Positions 57,855 to 64,000 of a stretch of DNA of 64,000 bases are shown one piece after another. The first letter of the stretch is position 1, and each line of letters begins with the position of its first letter. The position numbers and the translations under genes were made by a program. Below the pieces are notes generated by a model. It was not told where the DNA came from, made no database searches, and was given only the letters and a program-made list of their open reading frames with translations. Source of the stretch: Trissonchulus latispiculum. Its lineage: Eukaryota > Nematoda > Enoplea > Enoplida > Ironidae. The DNA is taken from the NCBI GenBank assembly GCA_030248195.1, contig JASAND010028488.1:1-64000 (forward strand), in the 5' to 3' direction.

Positions 57855-57963
57855 TCCTGTACTTATGCCTATTTAACTTCTGCCTACTCTGTGACAAAAC
57901 TCAAATGAAAGAACAAACGAAACTAAGATTGTCACTACAGCACCTCCGACCCGAAAAATTCGG

Positions 57964-58035
57964 GCCCGAGGTGGGGATCGAACCCACAACCTTTGGCTGT
58001 CTAGGCCAACGCTCTACCGATTGAGCCACCCGGGC
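57964..58035 (-). tRNA. tRNA-like gene, 72 nt, loop CTAGACA (anticodon AGA by position)
   Basis: It folds as a complete cloverleaf: acceptor GCCCGGG/CTCGGGC with one G-T pair, D-stem GCTC/GAGC, anticodon stem TTGGC/GCCAA, a variable loop of 5, and T-stem GTGGG/CCCAC with TTCGATC. The A-box (TGGCTCAATCGG) and B-box (GGTTCGATCC) are intact, so Pol III transcription is plausible. The positional anticodon AGA would be Ser, but there is no long variable arm and position 37 is C, so it is atypical. It may be a tRNA-derived repeat or pseudogene. Confidence 0.6.
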
Positions 58036-58732
58036 ACAATCGAACCAAGCTTAAGTTGGAATTCGTTCCCAAACTGTAGTGACATTTTAGAAGACGTACT
58101 TATGTAAAGACTGTACTTATGTATGTATTTATGTAAAGACCGTCAAGACTGTACTTATGCCTACACTAATCCTCCAAAACTCAAGACTGTACTTATGCCT
58201 ACGTATTAGTCTGGAAAAAGTGAAAACTGTCCTTCTGCCTACAAATACCGTAATCCTGTCTGTTAGATATAAAACTATGTTCAATTGTCAACAATTTAAT
58301 CAACAAGCCATAACTATCGCTACACTGCTTACATAACTGAATACTCATTACATAGTCAATAACTGTCATATTCAATAACAACTACCAAAATAAACAGAAA
58401 TTGTAGAGCAATAAATAAAGAAATAAACAGAAAACAAGCAAACAAACACAAGTGGACAAATTTTCTAACACATAGTCAGATAATAGCATGGTTTAAGGTG
58501 GTGATTCCGTTTGGAAATATCAACTTTGAACCATTATTACTATATATTGCGTTAGTTGTAGTTAATAAGTCATCTTTATATCTAAATGAATGAATACAAC
58601 TAAACTAAGTTTCTAGTTTTTAACCCAGCAGAGTTAAACAGAGTTAAAACACGTAGAGTTAACATTAAGTGTACTGAGTAGGTACGTGTAGGTATTAAGT
58701 GCACGTAGGTTTCATGAAGAGTTAATTTTAAT

Positions 58733-58792
58733 TCTACTCTACTCTACTCAACTCTACTCTACCCTAGTCAACTCTACTCTATCCTACTCTTT
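58733..58792. repeat. (TCTAC)n microsatellite
   Basis: TCTACTCTACTCTACTCAAC and close variants for about 60 bp. Confidence 0.8.
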
Positions 58793-59066
58793 CTTGAAAA
58801 GGCCCTTCACCTTGATTCCATGATTCCTAAACTTTCTCGTTACTTTAACAAAAATCTTTGTTATTTCGTTTGTAAAAGATCTAAGTATTACGGTAGGCAT
58901 TTGTAGGCAGAAGGACAGTTTTGATTAGTAAAGGTCAAATTGTAGGCAGAAGTTAAATTTGTAGTTTTGATTTGTAGGCAGAAGGACAGTTTGTAGTTTT
59001 GTTATCGCAAAGCGGTAGCTTCAAACAGTAGGCAGAAGTTAAATAGGCATAAATACAGTAAAGCAA

Positions 59067-59425
59067 ACTACAGTATAACTGCTGTGCTATGTTTAGGCTC
59101 CTAAAATAGAGAAATTAAATGATTTAAGTGAATTTTGGATTATGTGCATAAAGATAGCCATAGCACTGCAAGTTATCTAAAATGAGATTTTGCATACAAA
59201 ATACTACAAAAGCGTTGGGTTTCCAGTGAAAATAGCAGTACAATATTTAGGAGAGGTTTGGGGGACGTTTTTGGAGAATTTTAGGGATATCAGCGGAAGC
59301 TATAATCATGAGAACGCTTGGGAGGGGGGGATGACAGCAGGGTCGCTATTACCCACATTACAGCGTCCTAGACTATCTGAAGACTGACAGCAGAAAGAAA
59401 CGGGAAGAGGTCGATGGCATTTCTA
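59067..59425. other. Spacer, no gene recognised
   Basis: No convincing ORF or repeat boundary. Confidence 0.4.
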
Positions 59426-60031
59426 CTAGAAGTGGCTAAAACCTTGATCGAGTTCAGGATGGCTTGAATCTTCAGGATTAGGTTAAGAGTGGATCCTGAG
59501 TTAGGAATCGGGTGTCTAAAAGCAGGATCCATTTCAGGATCCATTTCAGGAACGGCTTGTAACTTCAAGATTCATTTCAGGATCTTATTGAGGGTGAATT
59601 TTGTGTACAGGATTGGGTGTCTAAAAACAGGACCCATTTCAGGATCGGCTTGTAACTTCAAGACGCGTTTCATGATCGATTCGAAACTTCGGGATCTGGC
59701 TTAGGGGTAGATGCTGAGCTCATGATCGAGTGTCTAAAAACAGGATAACTTGAAACGTCACATATAAAGTGACATGAATGACCGGTCCTGCCAAGCCAAA
59801 TCCTAAAGTTTCCAGCCGATCGTTAAATCAATGGTGAAGCTACAAGGCGATCCTGAAATGGATTTAGACTCCCGATTCTGAACTCAGGATACACTTCTAA
59901 TCCGATTCTAAAGTTAAACGCCAATCCTGAAATGGATACTGTTTTTAGTGACGCGGTTCCCCGATTCTGATCCTGATCTGAAATGGATCCAGATTCTGAC
60001 CCCGATCCTAATTTTAGTCACCTCCCTTTGT
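59426..60031. mobile_element. Probable hAT-like element with ATTTCAGGATC arms
   Basis: Near the left end AGTGGCTAAAACCTTGATCG faces CGATCCTAATTTTAGTCACC near the right end, an imperfect terminal inverted repeat. CATTTCTA (59418-59425) and CATTTCTC (60032-60039) flank the element, 7 of 8 bases alike. CATTTCAGGATC/GATCCTGAAATG units recur many times in both arms, inverted about the centre near 59790. Non-coding. Confidence 0.55.
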
Positions 60032-60803
60032 CATTTCTCTACCGATCCATAAAATAGGAGAACTGCCTACTTTGTTGAAACTAAGGATGTAAAATATTTT
60101 TCTATTTTCTATTTTCTATTTAATAAAATAATTCTAATAGTAGACGCGTTGGTAAAAAACTCATTGATGAGTTCACTATTTTTATTCCTGCTGGAGCAGG
60201 AATGTATAAAAAGAGAATTAGTATGTCCATTGCAGTATGAGTCATTTGTCCATTCAGAAGCCCTATCTTCAACATAGGGCTAGCTTAGGGCTGAGTTTTT
60301 TGAGAGAGAATATGCAAATTAGTTTTGGCAGCTGCTATTTAAGCAGCCGAATGGACCGACTCTACGCAGTCTTCGGCTGTCTGCAATCAAAATGGTTGCT
60401 TATTTTTGAGCACTAGTGTAGCATGGGAGCTACACGAAGGTGCACTAGGATTAGGTAGTTGGACAGAATGTAGCCTGCTTGCATTCTCTAGCGGGCTTAC
60501 ACTACTATATCGCACTGAATTTTGGCGATAAAGCATCAAACTTAGAAGAAACAACAAGGACCAAACGCATAACACTAAACAACGAAGACCTATTCCGGCG
60601 ACGTCTTCAAATGTGGACCTTTTCCACCAATTGGGGTTTCTGCTGTCATTTGAAGACCCCAAACGGAAATAAACATTTCCCAATCGGAAATTGAAGCAAA
60701 ACCTCAGTTTGTACTAACAAATTATACAACTGTAATTGAATAATAACAGGTCTACGGAGGAATACTGCCCCTTTTGGGGCCTACTTGTTGTATTTGACTT
60801 TCT
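60032..60803. other. Intergenic stretch, no gene recognised
   Basis: Contains an imperfect TTTTCTATTTTCTATT simple repeat near 60100. A 98-codon minus-strand ORF (60387-60683) has a hydrophobic stretch but no recognisable family. Confidence 0.35.
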
Positions 60804-61181
60804 GAAGAGTACATAATGATAAGAGTGTGACAAGCCTAACACTCTATGCAGTGAAGGCCAAAACTATGCTATGTGCGCTATCGGCTCATCCCCCCCCCCA
60901 CGAATTGACCCCCTCTCACACCGCCCCTACATGGGTACATAGTCCCAAACGGGGGTCACTCACTCGCTTAGCATGTTTTTTACATGCAAGTGTTAAACAT
61001 ACACGCTTAAACCCCCTCCCCAAATTGGGCCGCTATTAATTTCAACGTGTAATTATGCAAAGCAGTGAGCGACCCCCGTTTGGACCACGTACCCATATAG
61101 GGGCGGTGTGAGATGGGGTCAATTCGTGGGGGGGTCAGCCGATAGCGCTACGCTTGTCATACTCTTATCATTAGTACTCTT
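60804..61181. mobile_element. Hairpin MITE of the AAGAGTGTGACA family, copy B
   Basis: Left AGAGTACATAATGATAAGAG pairs with right CTCTTATCATTAGTACTCT. Inner arms include CTATCGGCTCATCCCCCC and GGGGGGTCAGCCGATAG, and CACGAATTGACCCC and its inverse. Same architecture as copy A. Confidence 0.65.
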
Positions 61182-61189
61182 GGCACCAT

Positions 61190-61470
61190 GTATATGCTTT
61201 GCTGGCTAACGGCTGACTATCCCACAAATGTGTACCTTCACTCCCATTCTTTACCCGCCATTATAACATTCTAAAGCTCGAAGCAGACGTAGAAAGCTAT
61301 CAAAGTAGCTGTATTTGCGAGCTTTAATCTACAAAGATTTTTTCTACGGGCCATGAAGCACTAGGCACACTTTTGTGGGGGTGCTCAACCTTTACCGTGC
61401 TGATCATGTGTCTTATGCTGACAATAGGAGATCCACTGCCTGTCACACTCTCATATATTTTGTACTCTTG
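61190..61470. mobile_element. Hairpin MITE of the AAGAGTGTGACA family, decayed copy C
   Basis: Retains GCTGGCTAACGGCTGA and CCCACAAATGTGTACC on the left and CTGCCTGTCACACTCTCATATA on the right, in the same order as copy A. It lies immediately beside copy B. Confidence 0.5.
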
Positions 61471-61959
61471 TAATGTAGAATAGTTGTCTAGTTTTTGTGT
61501 TGGTGGAAAAAGTGAACAAAGATTCGCTATGATAGTTCCCCACCACAGTATCTACAGAAGCACTGTTCATGGTTGCATGGTAGTTAGCAAAAGAGTTAGC
61601 ACAAATTTCCTCAAGTTAAGCTTCGTATCTCTATTGATGAATGTAATGGACAATTAGTTAAAAGTTCGAAAACAAAATTCTATTAATTCTGTGTCCGTTG
61701 ATTAAATCGTTATTGGTAGTTGCAGTGGCTAAAGGATAGAGGGATTACCAATTCGTTAGCAAGCTGACTGCTGAATTATAGCAATTATGGCATCCGCCAC
61801 TGTGCGTCTGCCGGCAGTAGTAGTAACTGGATCAAAAGATTTAAATACTGAATTATTAAAACCCAATTGTTTTGTGTAGTAACAACAACAACTAGTCATT
61901 TATATCCGGTTTATTATTTATGTATATTAGTTTATTCTTTAATAAGGTATTTTTTCAGT
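61471..61959. other. Region downstream of channel copy 3
   Basis: No feature recognised apart from AT-rich sequence; a polyadenylation signal could not be assigned with confidence. Confidence 0.35.
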
Positions 61960-64000
61960 TCAGCAGAACACGTTTAACTGAGACACAATTTCAATTACTA
62001 AGCCTACAGCAGCTATGACCAAACCAGACCCATAGACATAGCACGTTTTAAGTAAGAACTCCTGAGTGTGAGCTTGTTGGTTGAATTCACCAGCGTTAGC
62101 CAGTGGTGTCTTCGCGAATGCTGTTAAATTTCGCTGGAGGCGTTCGTAGAAGTCCGGCATGGATCCTTGAGTCGTTGCTAATACGATGTGTTTCTTGAGT
62201 GCTGATGGCAAAGTACGACGATAGAAGAAGGCAAAGTGTTGACCTGAAAATTTTATCAATGTGATGCAGTTTTAGCTGCTTCTAAATAGACACAGTTTAG
62301 CTAATTCGAGATGCCGGTCTAATCAGTTCAGTACTTCAGTGTGAAGTTTGACTTTGCGAGAATGATAAAAGTGTGTTGTTTACATTAAATTAAGACAACT
62401 TCCGAAGATTACAGGTGAATATCGATGGTGTGCGATCGCGGAGAGATGTGACAACCTGACCAGCTAAACTGAATAAAAAGTTACGACGAGTTTATGGCTG
62501 ATTCTCACTCAATAGACTGACAACCCATCAGAAATACAAAAGCAAAAGCTAGAATAACTACGAACATACTGTATGTCAAAATAGCAAACACCAAATTAAA
62601 CTCAAAGTCACAAAATCCTAACCGAACTTCCACCGAACTTATATTATACGACTACACTCGAACTCAACCCAACGTTGTCTTGCGTATACGACACAATACT
62701 GCAACGACGGTATAGCTGTTACGGAGCTAGTTACAAACAATGAAATTTATCGAAACAGTCAAATGTTTAGGAAATCGTGTGTTCCTCGTTATGCAGAGCC
62801 AGTTACAAAAATAGCATATCCAACCCTGCTCAGTCCGTTCAACACTGCGACGGCTGCAACGACAGATGTCGAGTCATAGGCGCACCTGAATTCTGGATAT
62901 TTGTTGTGATTCCTGTGGTGTGACCTGTGCAATAAATTTATAACTGACCTTATTCGAGCTTACCAACTGCATCTGCAAACCGTATGATTTGTAAACCGAC
63001 ATTTAGCTGAATGTAGAAGTTGGAGGAGCTTTCAGAATCAAGCATCACAACGCATTGTGTATGTGTTAGTAGCTTTTGAATTACCAAGTCAGGTTCCGAT
63101 GCGGAATATAGTTCAAGTGGACCAAGCTCCGTTAAATACTGTAATATAGAAGCTTCAAACTTATATTTATAACCATGATGAAAATTTACAGACAAAAGCA
63201 AAATATGAACGCAGAATGACACTGTAATAAGGGAAAAGCCTAGCGCCTTCTCTAAGAATGCTCTCTCTCACACTGCCCGTATATGCTACCAAGAGTGCAT
63301 AATCCATAAAGTAAGACAAACGTCATACTGCATAGTTGGAAGAGCAGAGACTACCAAACTTTACGAATGGGTGCTGTGCGCTAATGGAAATGTCAAACTG
63401 GAGGAGAGGTTTCACCAGAAATTTGAGCCTGACTGAAACCTATCGAAGGGAGTTAAACCGCCGATGAAAGAGCAAAGACTCAAATAAAGTAACCACAGAA
63501 ATTTGCTGAAAAGTACACGCTTAAAAATCTGACTAACTATACCAATCCTCTAATTAAATCCCTACCTACAGAGTAATACAATTCTAATAAATTCCCTTAC
63601 TAAGAAGACCGTAGTGACTCAGTAACTGAGACTGTTAGTCAATTCCAACTTCGATAATGTTAAAACAGATGAATGTTTAATTAGGAACATCACTCCAAGA
63701 TCAGTTAACTTCAAACTCATAATTCTATGAGAACACAAGCCTGAAGGTTATAGATTTAGAAGAAACCATTCTAAAACTGGGAAAGTGAAGCTTACACTGT
63801 AGTATGATAGGTTGCTATAGTAGTCTATTGCTTCTTTGTATGCAATTATACTGCAGCTTCCACTTTTTATCTTGTTAACCACACTGTTGTAGGTGGCATC
63901 TTCAAACACAGGTTTATCTGCCATGATGGAGATAACCGTTCCCACTGTTTCCGTTTCAATGACAAGGGCTAAAGCCGTTAAAATAATAGTCTGCACCAAA
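61960..64000 (-). CDS. Compact ionotropic glutamate receptor-like protein, copy 3, partial (5' end outside window)
   Basis: Exon 3 is 61960-62243 (acceptor TTTTCAG; stop TGA), exon 2 is 62964-63138 (acceptor TTACAG, donor GTAAGC), and exon 1 runs from 63796 (donor GTAAGC) beyond 64000. Phases match the other two copies. Exon 2 is 12 bp longer, adding four residues, and exon 3 is 6 bp shorter. Visible protein features are M3 (ALVIETETVGTVISIM), S2 (GSCSIIAYKEAIDYY; YLTELGPLELYS) and M4 (FLLKTCYVYGSGLVIAAVGL). No lesion is seen in the part present. Introns are short (720 and 657 bp); intron 1 contains a relic of the gypsy LTR. Confidence 0.72.
63329..63605 (-). repeat. Relic of a gypsy-type LTR in intron 1 of channel copy 3
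   Basis: It shares an ordered set of blocks with 36220-36500: AGTTGGAAG, CCAAACTTTACGA.TGGG, GGAGTTAAACCGCCGATGAA, AGAGCAAAGACTCAA, TTTGCTGAAAAGTACA and TACAATTCTAA. Divergence is far higher than between the two full LTRs, so it is an older or related family member, truncated on its right. Confidence 0.7.

Larger units (their letters stand above)
57855..59066. mobile_element. Inverted-repeat element with TAGGCAGAAG arms
   Basis: Left CTGTACTTATGCCTATTTAA/CTTCTGCCTAC is matched inverted at 59028-59066 (GTAGGCAGAAGTTAAATAGG then CATAAATACAG). Further copies of TGTACTTATGCCTAC and GTAGGCAGAAGGACAG crowd both arms (58090-58240 and 58895-59000). A tRNA-like cloverleaf lies between the outer left arm and the next repeats. 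The boundaries are approximate and no target duplication is seen. Confidence 0.5.

Noticed and set aside
58733..59066. CRISPR-like array from repeated GTAGGCAGAAG units.
   Set aside because: Repeats are irregularly spaced, inverted between arms and lie in eukaryotic DNA.
60387..60683. 98-codon minus-strand ORF starting MGNVYF with a hydrophobic stretch.
   Set aside because: No family, splice context or conservation; length compatible with chance.

Overview
The window is animal nuclear DNA: AT-rich, gene-poor, intron-containing and dominated by transposable elements. I cannot name the species. Three weak hints point to a nematode-like ecdysozoan: a short run of GCCTAA units (complement of the nematode telomere repeat TTAGGC) at 10192-10215, a serpentine chemoreceptor-like 7TM gene, and very compact tandem ionotropic-receptor-like genes. 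This assignment is inference only.

Cellular genes are almost all receptors on the minus strand. A single-exon 7TM gene lies at 7444-8349, and a broken paralogue (11690-13906) is interrupted by two insertions. Three copies of a compact glutamate-receptor-like channel gene follow (15192-21791, 29309-32489, and 61960 to beyond the right edge). All three share an exon structure with intron phases 0 and 1. Their introns have collected a LINE fragment, a 1.7-kb foldback element, a hAT-like element and an LTR relic. The region reads as a small chemosensory cluster expanded by tandem duplication and inflated by mobile DNA.

The rest is mobile DNA. From left to right it holds: a hAT-like element carrying a LINE RNase H fragment (148-1255); tRNA-like SINE copies (2.6-4.8 kb); a Harbinger-like MITE (6875-7294); a 725-bp element with an 8-bp target duplication inside the 7TM pseudogene; the 1.7-kb foldback (18370-20078); a decayed DIRS-type tyrosine-recombinase retroelement (23758-27010) split by a 1336-bp near-perfect palindrome; and three hAT-like elements with 8-bp target duplications (30631-31757, 32902-34076, 35113-36189).

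The largest object is a 20.4-kb Ty3/gypsy-order LTR element on the minus strand (36220-56652). Its LTRs are about 1.15 kb and its 4-bp target duplication is CCAC. It sits inside an older MITE (34740-56982) that has its own 6-bp target duplication. After a decayed gag-pol region (55275 down to 46607) the element has a roughly 1-kb spacer and then a second coding block of about 6.1 kb (45534 down to 39413). That block is GC-rich, begins with a myristoylation-like MGNGFS, and has no membrane segment or env-like feature that I can see. I do not recognise it as any standard LTR-element gene, and it is the best candidate here for something undescribed. Gag-pol and the second block both carry several stops and frameshifts, so this copy is not autonomous.
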